From Sandarakinorhabdus sp. (GTDB taxonomy: Bacteria > Pseudomonadota > Alphaproteobacteria > Sphingomonadales > Sphingomonadaceae): DNA of 64,000 bases. The notes below the pieces were generated by a model. That model was not told where the DNA came from and searched no databases. It was given only the letters and a program-made list of their open reading frames with translations. Where the stretch lies: the NCBI GenBank assembly GCA_020692215.1, contig JAIMKW010000002.1, positions 62,001-126,000 on the forward strand, read 5' to 3'. Both the position numbers and the translations under genes were made by a program. Below are positions 8,357 through 21,240 of the stretch, one piece after another (within the stretch, counting starts at the first letter, position 1; each line of letters begins with the position of its first letter).

Positions 8357-9799
8357 CCGATTGTCTGGGCCGGACAGATCGAACTGCGTGTCCGGGAAGC
8401 GGCCAAGGCTGGCGTACCACATGGCTGCGCGGGTCAGGCTGACGCGGACGTGGTAGCTGCCGCCTTCCTTCGCGCGGCGACGAAGCGCAGCGATCACGCC
8501 GCAGGCGCCGAGGTATCCGGCGATATAATCGTTCATCACCAGCGTCGGCGGGAAGCGGGGTACCCCGCTGGCCCCGCCTTCCTCGACCGTGAAGCCGGAG
8601 GTTGAAAGGCCTTCCATATCGAAGCCGCCGCGCTTGGCCCATGGGCCTGACATGCTGTTGGCGTTGCAGGACAGATAGATCATGCCCTTGTGGCCACTGG
8701 CGAGTTCTTCGGCACCAAAGCCGAGCCGGTCCATTGCGCCGAGGCGGAAGTTCTCAACGAAGACGTCGGTTTGCGGCATCAGGGCCTTGAGGCGCTTGTT
8801 CTGGTCCGGGTTTCGGAGGTCCACGAAGGCGGAGCGCATGCCGACATTCACATCGAGGACGAGCGCTTCATGCTCGAACGACTGGTCGCGTGCGATGTGC
8901 AGCACCTCGGCTCCATATTCGGCCAGTGTGCGCGATGAGCAGGTGCCCGCTATGACGTGAGTGTTGGACACGACCTTCAGGCCCGAAAGCGGCTGGGATG
9001 GGGCAGCACTCCACGGCACTGGTGCGCCATCGGCGATCTTCACGATTTCGATCAGTGGGGTCGCAGCCAGCGCCTTGCCTTCCGGGTGGGCCAGCCATTC
9101 AGCACGGGTGCGGTGAACGACGCCGACACCACCGATAGAGTCCAGTTCGTCCTCGAACTCGAAGGCGTTTACCTGTTTGAAGGCCTTGCGGATATTGTCG
9201 CCCCCCGGGGGGCATTTCAGCGCTTTCAGCACACGGTCGTTCAGGTGCGGGTAGGCGCCGGTTGCGTTGAAGAAGCGTCCGTCCTTCGTTTCGAAGGGGA
9301 CGAAGGTGAGCGGATTGCCGAGCCCGACCGGGGCCTGCAGCATCAGGCCGTTGTTGGTGGGAATGATGAAATCGCGCGGGATGGCATCTGCCGCCGGAAC
9401 TGTGCCTTCGCGCTGGGCCATCAGCAGAATTGCGCCGATCAGCGGGTTCACATTGTAGACGGACTCGCGAAGATCGACGGTCAGATCCTGGCTCTGGCCA
9501 GTGCGCTCACGCCAGATGGCTGCGGCGCCAAGGCCTGCCCCCATCGCCGGGATCGCCATAGCCGAGCCGACACGAAAGTGGCTGCGGATGATCGGGTCTG
9601 CGCCGGTGAAGGTAACCTTGCCGCCTGCATCGCCGATGGCACCGCCGATGTCGCGCATGAAGGTCGCGAAGGCGCGGGTGATGTCGAAAATCTCGCCCGA
9701 TTGTGCGATTGCCGGCTTGGCGTTGACCATTGCTCCGACAGCGAGGGCCGTTGTTCCGGCAATCACGTCTCTTCGGGATACTGTGGCTGGTTCGGTCAT
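7982..9799 (-). CDS. CaiB/BaiF family CoA-transferase with Tat signal, C-terminus replaced by frame-shifted porin sequence
   Basis: The ATG at 9799 is preceded by GGAG. The N-terminus carries a twin-arginine signal (SRRDVIAGTTALAVGAM...AIAQS). It is followed by type III CoA-transferase sequence, including 'GTCSSRTLAEYGAEVLHI', 'VENFRLGAMDRLGFG' and 'MNDYIAGYLGACGVIAAL'. Enzymes of this family move CoA between carboxylic acids. Homology stops at about residue 482 ('FDLSGPDNRM', near 8354), just where porin sequence begins. The remaining ~120 residues are the porin gene read in the wrong frame (arginine/serine/proline-rich). The result is an intact reading frame with a nonsense tail. Export of a CoA-transferase is itself odd, since CoA substrates are cytoplasmic. 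Confidence 0.75.
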   Translation of the reverse strand: MTEPATVSRRDVIAGTTALAVGAMVNAKPAIAQSGEIFDITRAFATFMRDIGGAIGDAGGKVTFTGADPIIRSHFRVGSAMAIPAMGAGLGAAAIWRERTGQSQDLTVDLRESVYNVNPLIGAILLMAQREGTVPAADAIPRDFIIPTNNGLMLQAPVGLGNPLTFVPFETKDGRFFNATGAYPHLNDRVLKALKCPPGGDNIRKAFKQVNAFEFEDELDSIGGVGVVHRTRAEWLAHPEGKALAATPLIEIVKIADGAPVPWSAAPSQPLSGLKVVSNTHVIAGTCSSRTLAEYGAEVLHIARDQSFEHEALVLDVNVGMRSAFVDLRNPDQNKRLKALMPQTDVFVENFRLGAMDRLGFGAEELASGHKGMIYLSCNANSMSGPWAKRGGFDMEGLSTSGFTVEEGGASGVPRFPPTLVMNDYIAGYLGACGVIAALRRRAKEGGSYHVRVSLTRAAMWYASLGRFPDTQFDLSGPDNRMKCSQPRNRQPRRPWQSSLKPKKPNSPTCSTAHSAPMAIWQKTIRPAPPSPMPSQSFRHGLPSSAALKSVPVSRSAAPMVSSSNPIPAQHPWATTSPLATSSPSTHRLRSSIAASPTPSPSISR

Positions 9800-10041
9800 G
9801 CTGTTCTCCGTCATGCAATGGCGGTGCAGGGCCTGCTGGGCTGAGGGTTAGGTGATGCTGAAAAATATTTCAACCATAGTTATATGGAGGCCATGCTCTT
9901 TGTAGATTTCCGGGGAAGCAATAATTCTATGCGAACTATATTCGACAGTCGTCAGCCGCTGCAGCCTGCGCCACCGCCAAAGCTTGACAATATTCTGGGG
10001 CCCGAACGCCATAGATTAGGCCGAGCGCTGCCGAGGACGCC

Positions 10042-11325
10042 TTATCTGTTCGCGATCGGCACATAATCCCGCATCGCGGCGCCCGTGTAGAGCTGGCGCG
10101 GGCGGCCGATCTTCTGTTCCGGGTCGCCGATCATTTCGTTCCATTGGGCGACCCAGCCGACGGTGCGGGCCAGTGCGAACAGGGCCGTGAACATGGAGGT
10201 GGGGAAGCCGATGGCCGACAGGATGATGCCGGAATAGAAGTCCACATTGGGGTAGAGCTTCTTGTCGATGAAATAGGGGTCGTTCAGGGCGATATGTTCC
10301 AGTTCGCGGGCAACATCGAAGATCGGGTCTGTGACGCCGAGTTTGGCGAGCACTTCGTTTGCCGTTTGCTGCATCACCTTCGCGCGGGGATCGTAATTCT
10401 TGTACACGCGGTGGCCGAAGCCCATCAGGCGGAAGGGGTCGTCCTTGTCTTTCGCGCGGGCGATATAGTCCGGAATGCGCTCGGGCCGGCCGATTTCGCG
10501 CAGCATGTTGAGCGCGGCCTCGTTCGCGCCGCCATGTGCGGGGCCCCAGAGACAGGCGATTCCCGCTGCTATGCAGGCGAAGGGGTTGGCGCCCGAGGAA
10601 CCTGCCAGGCGGACGGTAGAGGTAGAGGCGTTCTGTTCATGATCCGCGTGGAGGATGAAGATCTTGTCCATCGCGCGCTCGATCACCGGGTCCACCACAT
10701 AGGGTTCTGCCGGGACGGCGAAGGTCATGTTCAGGAAATTGCCGGTGTAGGACAGCGCGTTGTCAGGGTAGATGAAGGGCTGGCCAATGGAATATTTATA
10801 GGCCATCGCGGCAATCGTCGGCATCTTGGCGATCAGCCTGTGGCTGGCGATCATGCGCTGCTTCGGGTCATCGATGTCGGTTGAATCATGGTAAAAGGCG
10901 CTGAGCGCGCCGACCACGCCGCACATGATGGACATGGGGTGGGCATCGCGGCGGAACCCGCGGAAGAACTGCATCAGCTGTTCGTGCACCATGGTGTGCC
11001 GGGTGATTGTGTAGGTGAACCGGTCGAGCTCTTCCTTGGTGGGAAGCTCGCCCTCGGTCAGCAGATAGGCCACTTCCATGAAGCTGCTGTGGTCTGCCAG
11101 CTGGTCGATGGGATAGCCGCGGTGCAACAGCACGCCGGCATCGCCATCGATGTAGGTGATGGCGGATTCGCACGACGCCGTGGAGGTAAAACCGGGATCG
11201 AAGGTGAAGGCGCCGGTCTGGCTGTAGAGCTTGCGTATGTCGATCACCTGCGGCCCGATGCTGCCATCGTGCACAGGAAGATCCAGTGCCTTGGTGCCCA
11301 GCGTGAGTTTTGCCAGCTCGCTCAT
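10042..11325 (-). CDS. gltA: Citrate synthase (type II, TCA cycle)
   Basis: The 427-residue protein condenses acetyl-CoA and oxaloacetate to citrate. Catalytic segments are clear: the histidine loop '[11 protein letters not shown]', the second histidine in '[14 protein letters not shown]', and the aspartate in 'NVDFYSGI'. The N-terminal beta domain ('[14 protein letters not shown]', '[16 protein letters not shown]') marks the hexameric, NADH-sensitive type found in Gram-negatives. The start MSELAKL is chosen over an ATG 12 codons upstream because AAAGG lies 7 nt before it. It ends close to an A+T-richer stretch of about 240 nt containing no gene, and is followed upstream by gltX on the same strand. 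Confidence 0.97.
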   Translation of the reverse strand: MSELAKLTLGTKALDLPVHDGSIGPQVIDIRKLYSQTGAFTFDPGFTSTASCESAITYIDGDAGVLLHRGYPIDQLADHSSFMEVAYLLTEGELPTKEELDRFTYTITRHTMVHEQLMQFFRGFRRDAHPMSIMCGVVGALSAFYHDSTDIDDPKQRMIASHRLIAKMPTIAAMAYKYSIGQPFIYPDNALSYTGNFLNMTFAVPAEPYVVDPVIERAMDKIFILHADHEQNASTSTVRLAGSSGANPFACIAAGIACLWGPAHGGANEAALNMLREIGRPERIPDYIARAKDKDDPFRLMGFGHRVYKNYDPRAKVMQQTANEVLAKLGVTDPIFDVARELEHIALNDPYFIDKKLYPNVDFYSGIILSAIGFPTSMFTALFALARTVGWVAQWNEMIGDPEQKIGRPRQLYTGAAMRDYVPIANR

Positions 11326-11382
11326 CGTGTAACCTTTCGAACCCTGATCTTTCCTGCCCATTCGTGCAGGAAAGCCTGTTGA

Positions 11383-12813
11383 TTACTGCCCGAGCGCATC
11401 ATCGATACGACCGAGGCTTTCCTCGCGCCCCAGGATTGCCATCACGGCAAAAACGCTGGGGCTGTTACTCTGGCCGGTCAGCGCTGCGCGCAGCGGCCCG
11501 GCAACCTTGCCAAGGCCGAGGCCGACACGTTCGGCAACAGCTTTCGCGGTAGCCTCCAGCGCCTCCCGATCCCAGCCCGGCACGGCGTCCAGCGCGCTTC
11601 TGGTTTCAGCCAGAAGCTGCCGGCCGTCCGCGTCTAGCAATTTTGTCGCGGCCTCGTCCATCTGGATAGGGCGATTGCGAAGGAGAAACAGGGCTGAACC
11701 TGCCAACTCGTTGAGGTTCTTGGCCCTTGGCTTGAGCTCATCCATGCTGCGAAGCAGCAGATCGCGATCCCTATCGGTTAACGCGCGGCCCAGAGAATCG
11801 GCAATGCGCAGTTCTGCCAGCGCTGCCAGCCGGCCATTTTCGGCCAGCTTCAGATAATGCGCGTTGACGCTTTCGAGCTTCTTCAGATCGAACCGGCCAG
11901 GCGAACGGCCGACGCCATCCAGATCGAACAACTTGATGGCCTCGTCCCGGGACAGGAGTTCGGTGTCGCCATGCCCCCAGCCCAGCCGCAGGAGATAATT
12001 CTCCAGCGCTTCGGGCAGGATGCCCATATCGTCGCGGTAGGCTTCCACGCCAAGCGCGCCATGGCGCTTCGAGAGTTTCGCGCCATCCGGCCCGTGGATC
12101 ATCGGCACATGGGCATAGGTGGGCTCGGGCCAGCCGAGCGCGCGGATCAGCGCCAGCTGGCGGAATGTGTTGGTGAGATGATCGTCACCGCGGATCACAT
12201 GGGTGACACCCATGTCCTGATCATCGACCACAACAGCCAGCATGTAGGTGGGCGTGTTGTCCGAACGGAGCAGGACGAAATCATCTAGAATGGCGTTCTG
12301 CTGGACAACCCGGCCCTGAACCTTGTCGTCGATGGCGGTTTCGCCCTCTGTCGGGGCTTTCAGCCGCACCACGAACGGCTGGTGTTCCGGCCAGTCGGTC
12401 CTGTCTCTCCAGCGCCCATCATAGCGCTGCGGCAAGCCCTTTTCCTTCTGTTCGGCGCGCATGGCCTCCAGCTCTTCGGGCGTCGCATAGCAGCGATAGG
12501 CCTTGCCTTCGGCCAGCAACTGGTGCGCCACTTCGGCATGGCGCGCGGCGCGGGCGAACTGGAACACCGGCGGGCGATCGGGTCTAAGGCCCAGCCATTC
12601 CAGCCCGTCGATGATCTTGGCAATCGCATCATCCGTGGAGCGGGCACGATCGGTGTCCTCGATTCTGAGGAGGAAGGTTCCGCCATGGTGGCGGGCGTAG
12701 AGCCAGTTGAACAGCGCCGTTCGCGCGCCGCCGATATGCAGGAAACCGGTGGGCGATGGCGCAAAGCGCGTCACGGGGGGCTTCAGGAATGTGGTTTCGC
12801 TTGCAGGCGGCAT
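11383..12813 (-). CDS. gltX: Glutamate-tRNA ligase
   Basis: This class I aminoacyl-tRNA synthetase charges tRNA-Glu (and in many alphaproteobacteria also tRNA-Gln). The HIGH-type motif appears as 'SPTGFLHIGGART', the second signature as 'KLSKRHG', and 'RIEDTDRARS' is the canonical glutamate-recognition segment. The C-terminal anticodon-binding region is complete, giving about 476 residues. The start is placed at MPPASETT; an ATG 13 codons upstream (12852) cannot be excluded, since neither has a strong Shine-Dalgarno. It lies directly upstream of gltA on the same strand and divergent from comEC, with only about 65 nt between the start codons. Confidence 0.95.
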   Translation of the reverse strand: MPPASETTFLKPPVTRFAPSPTGFLHIGGARTALFNWLYARHHGGTFLLRIEDTDRARSTDDAIAKIIDGLEWLGLRPDRPPVFQFARAARHAEVAHQLLAEGKAYRCYATPEELEAMRAEQKEKGLPQRYDGRWRDRTDWPEHQPFVVRLKAPTEGETAIDDKVQGRVVQQNAILDDFVLLRSDNTPTYMLAVVVDDQDMGVTHVIRGDDHLTNTFRQLALIRALGWPEPTYAHVPMIHGPDGAKLSKRHGALGVEAYRDDMGILPEALENYLLRLGWGHGDTELLSRDEAIKLFDLDGVGRSPGRFDLKKLESVNAHYLKLAENGRLAALAELRIADSLGRALTDRDRDLLLRSMDELKPRAKNLNELAGSALFLLRNRPIQMDEAATKLLDADGRQLLAETRSALDAVPGWDREALEATAKAVAERVGLGLGKVAGPLRAALTGQSNSPSVFAVMAILGREESLGRIDDALGQ

Positions 12814-12878
12814 CAAAGGGTCCGTAAGCTTGGGGCCGGGGTCGGCCCACATCTGGTGAACGGGTCGGGAATTGGCGG

Positions 12879-17143
<4,265 letters not shown>

Positions 17144-17180
17144 CGCCCTTGCCCGGACGCGCTTGTCTGATTGTGCCCTT

Positions 17181-18143
17181 CTAGATGGTATCTGCCTGCC
17201 ACCCGCGCCCGGCTGTTTCGCGCCTGGAGGCCCTCAGCGCTGCGCGCCGGCTGGCCGGGCCGGCCTTGCGGAACACCAGCACCGGCCATTCGGCATGACG
17301 TGGATGTTCCACCAGCACCAGCCCTCGCGCCCTGTAGGCCGCCGAGACTCGCGCCGCCTGGGATTGCAGGAGGCCTGCCAGGATCAGCGTTCCGTCGCGC
17401 TTCACGACAGCAGACACCGATGGCGCCAGCGCCACAAGGGGACCTGCCAGAATGTTGGCGAACACCAGATCATAAGGGCCACGCCCGGCGATCAGCGCAT
17501 GTTCGACGCCGGGCGCCGTCAGCAGCGCTATGGCACCACGCCGTCGCCCTGCAGGTACCCGGTTAAGGCGCGCATTTTTGCGGGCGACGGCAGTTGCAAC
17601 CGCGTCGAGATCGGCCGCCGTCAGCCGGGCGCTTGGGTGCAGGCGATTGGCTGCAAAGGCAAGGATACCCGAGCCTGTGCCGACATCGAGGATGTTGCGG
17701 GCCTTCCCGCGCTTTGCCAGCCGAACGGCTGCACCGATGCAGCCGGCGGTGGTGGCGTGCTGGCCGGTTCCGAACGCCAGCCCGGCGTCGATCCGGATCG
17801 GCCATTGTCCGGGCTTGTGGGCGTGTGCGTGCTCGGCCGTGTGGATGTGGAAGCGTCCGATATCGACAGGTTCCAGCCCGGCCTGTGACAGTGTCACCCA
17901 ATCCTCGTCATCGATCATCCTGACCGTCGGCGCTGCGCCCGAGGATGGTGCAATCGCTTGCAAGGCGTCCAGCAGAGCCGCGGCAGGCGCCATTTCGCTA
18001 TAAAGGTGCAGAGCCCAGCCATCCGCGGTTTCGGCTGCAACAAGCGTCGGTGCCGGCTCGAACGCGGCAAAGGGCTCTTCGGCCAGCGCCGCAGCGTCTG
18101 CTTCGGCGCGGGTGCAGGGCAGGGCGGCGATAAAGCTTGTCAC
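17181..18143 (-). CDS. prmA: Ribosomal protein L11 methyltransferase
   Basis: This 320-residue SAM-dependent enzyme trimethylates ribosomal protein L11 in the cytoplasm. The SAM motif is 'LDVGTGSGILAFAA', the conserved 'GLAFGTGQHATT' is just before it, and the catalytic segment 'DLVFANILAGPL' follows, all in the order expected for PrmA. The N-terminal part is the small L11-recognition domain. A basic tail (RRAALRASRRETAGRGW) extends past the usual end. The ATG overlaps the stop of the upstream kinase gene by 4 nt, so prmA is the last gene of a pnuC-kinase-prmA operon. Confidence 0.92.
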   Translation of the reverse strand: MTSFIAALPCTRAEADAAALAEEPFAAFEPAPTLVAAETADGWALHLYSEMAPAAALLDALQAIAPSSGAAPTVRMIDDEDWVTLSQAGLEPVDIGRFHIHTAEHAHAHKPGQWPIRIDAGLAFGTGQHATTAGCIGAAVRLAKRGKARNILDVGTGSGILAFAANRLHPSARLTAADLDAVATAVARKNARLNRVPAGRRRGAIALLTAPGVEHALIAGRGPYDLVFANILAGPLVALAPSVSAVVKRDGTLILAGLLQSQAARVSAAYRARGLVLVEHPRHAEWPVLVFRKAGPASRRAALRASRRETAGRGWQADTI

Positions 18144-18649
18144 AATTTCCCCTCGATTGCTGCAATGGCGCGCTGCCTGCGCTCGGCCCAGCTTCCGCCT
18201 ATCTGCACAGGGGAAAGCCCGCGCACTGCGAATTCAGCGACGACGACGTCATGGAAGCGCTGCCGCTGCGCCACGTCGCCGAACATCCGCACCCGATCTG
18301 CCACAAATGGCACATCGGGCAAGAGGAGAAGATGCAGATCGGCCATGCTCATGCGCGCAGCGAGCACCGGATCACGCTTTCCGAACAGCATGGTCGCCCA
18401 GGCCGTTGTCATCACGATGTCGGTGTCCTCGATCAGTACGGGGGGGGTCTTCGCCGCGACATCAAGCGCGTGGCTTGCATGGCCTTCGGCGATGGCATGA
18501 TGATCCTTCAGCGTCAGCGGGCGAACCGAAACTTCGGTGTAGGTCCGTCCGAATTCCCATACGACGATACCGCTGAAATGCACGGCAAGCTCTGATGCCA
18601 GTGTTGACTTTCCAGTCGATTCCACTCCGGAGAGGGTTACTCTCAGCAT
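18140..18649 (-). CDS. NadR-type nicotinamide riboside kinase (AAA/P-loop)
   Basis: The 169-residue P-loop protein has Walker A 'GVESTGKST' near its N-terminus and 'WEFGRTYTEV' and 'LIEDTDIVMTTAW', typical of the ribosylnicotinamide kinase domain of NadR. It lacks NadR's DNA-binding and adenylyltransferase domains. It would phosphorylate nicotinamide riboside to NMN, trapping what the neighbouring PnuC channel brings in. The start MLRVTLSG overlaps the pnuC stop (ATGCTGA); an in-frame ATG five codons upstream is possible. The gene overlaps prmA by 4 nt. The pairing with pnuC is the strongest support for the function. Confidence 0.85.
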   Translation of the reverse strand: MLRVTLSGVESTGKSTLASELAVHFSGIVVWEFGRTYTEVSVRPLTLKDHHAIAEGHASHALDVAAKTPPVLIEDTDIVMTTAWATMLFGKRDPVLAARMSMADLHLLLLPDVPFVADRVRMFGDVAQRQRFHDVVVAEFAVRGLSPVQIGGSWAERRQRAIAAIEGKL

Positions 18650-19200
18650 TCCGACCGTCTCCATTCCCGCCAGCCGTGAAGGGCCACAAGAAGCAGCACG
18701 GCATAGGTCGCCGTGGTGAACCAGAGCCCTTGCGTTGCGTAAAGGCCTATCGAGCCGATGTTTACCAGGATCCAGAACAGCCAGGTCTCGATCTTGCGTC
18801 GCGCCTGCCACCATTGGGCCGCAAGGGCTGTCGCGGTGTTCATGCTGTCCCACCATGGCATCTCGGCATCTGCTGTGCGTGTCAGCAGCAGGGCGATGCA
18901 GGTGCCGAGCATAGCGATGGTGCCAAAACTGATGACAAGCATGGTCCAGGGCAGGGATGAGACACGGACATCCCCAACATCGGCCCGTGCCCTGCGCCAG
19001 TTGATGAGGCCATAGATGTTCAGGCCAAGGAACAGGAGTTGCAGACCGGCTGCAGCGTAGAGCCGGGCGTCCCAGAAAACAGCCGTGTAAAGGCTCACGG
19101 CCGCGATCCCGAAGGCGTAGTTCCATAAGGAGCGCTGTGCAACGAGCCATACATTGGCGAGTAGCAGGGCGGCGGCCGCCGCCTCGAGCTGCCAGCTCAA
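18643..19200 (-). CDS. pnuC: PnuC-family nicotinamide riboside transporter
   Basis: The 185-residue protein has about seven hydrophobic helices and the family segments 'NVWLVAQRSLWNYAFGI' and 'WLFWILVNIGS', the latter holding the Trp/Asn motif of the PnuC substrate site. PnuC is a facilitated-diffusion channel for nicotinamide riboside, driven by phosphorylation inside the cell. The gene starts the operon and overlaps the downstream kinase. A TonB-dependent receptor often precedes pnuC in Gram-negatives, but none does here. No NiaR or NAD-II riboswitch could be identified by eye in the short divergent spacer. Confidence 0.92.
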   Translation of the reverse strand: MSWQLEAAAAALLLANVWLVAQRSLWNYAFGIAAVSLYTAVFWDARLYAAAGLQLLFLGLNIYGLINWRRARADVGDVRVSSLPWTMLVISFGTIAMLGTCIALLLTRTADAEMPWWDSMNTATALAAQWWQARRKIETWLFWILVNIGSIGLYATQGLWFTTATYAVLLLVALHGWREWRRSEC

Positions 19201-19257
19201 GCGCCGCTCATCACTGACAGGTTGCGAAAGGGCCGCTTGGGCATAGGGTCGTTCAGC

Positions 19258-20295
19258 ATGGCAGACGACATTTCAGTGCCGGAAGGCTTTGGCAAGATGC
19301 TGGATCCAATGGAACCCGAGGGGCGTGCCGCTCTCGGCCGGCTGATCGAACGCGGCGTTGGCGAAGCGGTGACAGTTGGCGCGGTTGTTCCGCTGTCGGG
19401 AGGAGCATCGAGCGCGACCTACAGGGTGGAGGCAGAGATCGGCTGCGCGCTGCGGCATTTCATTTTCCAGCGCACCGCCAGCGCCGAACATCACAGCCTG
19501 CCGCGCGCAGTGCAGGCCGCAGTCCAGAAGCGTGCGGGAGCGCTGGGAGTTCCGGTGGCTCCGGTGATTGCGGTTGCAGAGCCGGAAGACTGTCTGGGCG
19601 ACGCGGCGGTGACCGCGCTGGTGGCCGGCGAGGCGCTGGCGCAGAAGTGGCTCAGATTGCCCGAATATGAAGCTGCGCGCGCTGCGCTGACGGGCCAGTG
19701 CGCAGCGGCGCTGGCGAAATTGCACGCTGCGCCCGCCAGCCATTGGAGCGATCTTCCGCTGACCGGCGGCAGTGGGGCGGACCTGCTGGCGGCGATGTTC
19801 GAAAGCTACCGGCGGTTGGATGTGGATGTTCCGGCCTTCGACCTTGCATTCGCCTGGTTGAAACCGCGTATGCCAACCGGCCCTGCGACCTGCCTTGCGC
19901 ATGGCGATTTCCGATCTGGCAATTTTCTGGTCGATGGGCAGGGTCTCGCTGCGGTTCTCGATTGGGAGCTGACGCATCTTTCGGTTCCGGCAGAGGATCT
20001 TGGCTGGCTTTGCGTGCAGGCCTGGCGCTTCGGCCAATGGCAGATGCCCGTGGGCGGTTTCGGAACGCGCGAAGCGCTGGTGGAGGCCTATCGCGCTGCC
20101 GGAGGGCGGGTGGCGCTGGACGACCTCCGCGTGTGGGAAGTGTTCGGCAACCTGAAATGGGGGATGAGCTGCCTGCAGCTTGCTGATGATCATGTGTCTG
20201 GCCGCGTCCCCTCGGTGGAGCGTGCAGCCATCGGGCGGCGCGTCAGCGAGGTTGCGGCAGACCTCACCTATCTTGTCGCTTTCGGGGATCTTTGA
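19258..20295 (+). CDS. Phosphotransferase family protein (APH/choline-kinase fold)
   Basis: The 345-residue kinase-fold protein contains the catalytic loop 'AHGDFRSGNFLVDG' and the metal-binding 'AVLDWELTHLSVPAEDLGWL', both diagnostic of aminoglycoside-phosphotransferase-like proteins. This subgroup is usually found next to acyl-CoA dehydrogenases and DUF6285 proteins in lipid or steroid catabolism loci, so an antibiotic-resistance role is unlikely. Its substrate is unknown. The start at 19258 has AGGG upstream; a longer frame begins at 19222. It is followed at once by a DUF6285 gene, probably in one operon. Confidence 0.85.
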   Translation: MADDISVPEGFGKMLDPMEPEGRAALGRLIERGVGEAVTVGAVVPLSGGASSATYRVEAEIGCALRHFIFQRTASAEHHSLPRAVQAAVQKRAGALGVPVAPVIAVAEPEDCLGDAAVTALVAGEALAQKWLRLPEYEAARAALTGQCAAALAKLHAAPASHWSDLPLTGGSGADLLAAMFESYRRLDVDVPAFDLAFAWLKPRMPTGPATCLAHGDFRSGNFLVDGQGLAAVLDWELTHLSVPAEDLGWLCVQAWRFGQWQMPVGGFGTREALVEAYRAAGGRVALDDLRVWEVFGNLKWGMSCLQLADDHVSGRVPSVERAAIGRRVSEVAADLTYLVAFGDL

Positions 20296-20297
20296 GC

Positions 20298-20642
20298 ATG
20301 GGCCATCCGACTGCGTTGCAACTTCTTGAAGCGGTCAGGCTGTTCCTGAAGCAAGCCGAGGGCGCACTTTCGGGCCGGCTGGCCTTTCACGCAAAGGTGG
20401 CTGCCAACACATTGGCGATCGTGGAGCGAGAACTGGCGCTGGAACCTGATGGCGCTGAAGCTGCAGCGCTCGCAGCTTATGGCGGCATGGCTGTGCTGTG
20501 CGAAGGGCTCCGCAGCGGCGCTCTGGATCCCGCCGACAAGGCCTTGCTGGCGGCTGTCCGGGCTGCTGTGCTCGCGAGGCTTGCAGTGGACAACCCCCGC
20601 TATGCCACCTTCAAACGCCTGCAGGAGAGAGAGATATCATGA
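20298..20642 (+). CDS. DUF6285 domain protein
   Basis: The small protein of 114 residues is mostly helical ('PTALQLLEAVRLFL', 'LAFHAKVAANTLAIVERE') and matches the pattern of the DUF6285 family, which accompanies phosphotransferase-family genes. It starts 2 nt after the upstream stop, with GGGGAT as ribosome-binding site. Its stop overlaps the next start (ATGA). Function is unknown; a role as a small partner of the kinase-like protein is inference from the conserved pairing. Confidence 0.75.
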   Translation: MGHPTALQLLEAVRLFLKQAEGALSGRLAFHAKVAANTLAIVERELALEPDGAEAAALAAYGGMAVLCEGLRSGALDPADKALLAAVRAAVLARLAVDNPRYATFKRLQEREIS

Positions 20643-21082
20643 GCTTTCCACCCCCCAATCACGATCCATCGATCGACCCGACCAGCGCCCAGGTGCGCGA
20701 TCTGCGCGACAAAGGGCCCGATGGCCCCATCACCATGCTGAACCTGCTGAAATTCCGGGCGGTTGCGAACTATCCCGAAGGCTCCGGGCATGCAGGTTCG
20801 ACGGGGGCGGAGGCCTATGCCCGGTACCAGCATAATTTCACCGTCACGGTCGGCGCGGTCAGCGAGGCCAAGGTGCTCTACGATGGGCCGGTCATGCGCA
20901 CCTTCATTGGCGACTCGCAGGCAAACGATTGGGACCGGATGCTGATTGTGCGCTATCCCAGCCGGCAGCATTTTCTGAAGATGATGGCCGACGAGGGGTA
21001 TAAGGCCGGCCTGGTGCACCGCTGGGCGGGGCTGGAGCGCACGCTTCTGTTGCAGTGCGGCGCCGGAACCGGGGTCCACTAA
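20639..21082 (+). CDS. DUF1330-like protein (ferredoxin-like fold)
   Basis: The protein has 147 residues; the start ATG overlaps the DUF6285 stop by 4 nt and has GAGAGAG upstream. Segments 'GPITMLNLLKFRAVANYP', 'YDGPVMRTFIGDSQANDWDRMLIVRYPSRQHFLKMM' (positions about 28-110) follow the DUF1330 pattern of an alpha/beta dimer related to EthD-like folds. No catalytic role is established. It probably belongs to the same operon as the kinase-like and DUF6285 genes. Confidence 0.75.
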   Translation: MSFPPPNHDPSIDPTSAQVRDLRDKGPDGPITMLNLLKFRAVANYPEGSGHAGSTGAEAYARYQHNFTVTVGAVSEAKVLYDGPVMRTFIGDSQANDWDRMLIVRYPSRQHFLKMMADEGYKAGLVHRWAGLERTLLLQCGAGTGVH

Positions 21083-21240
21083 GGCAGAGCGTTCCGGTAT
21101 CCATGCTCACAGCGCATGGCTCCCAATCATGGGAGATGGTTCCCGGGTGCACCCTGTGCGACAGCCTCGCCTGTTGCATGGGCTGCGATTTGGGACCAAT
21201 GCACACTTCACCAAGGGGATAGAAGGGACATCGCGTATCC

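Noticed and set aside
9815..10041. TTGACA...TAGATT near 9985-10020 as a promoter
   Set aside because: The spacing is about 22 nt and it would transcribe antisense into gltA; no gene follows on that strand.
19258..20295. Aminoglycoside phosphotransferase as an antibiotic-resistance gene
   Set aside because: The kinase fold is shared, but linkage to DUF6285 and the sequence subgroup point to metabolism, not resistance.
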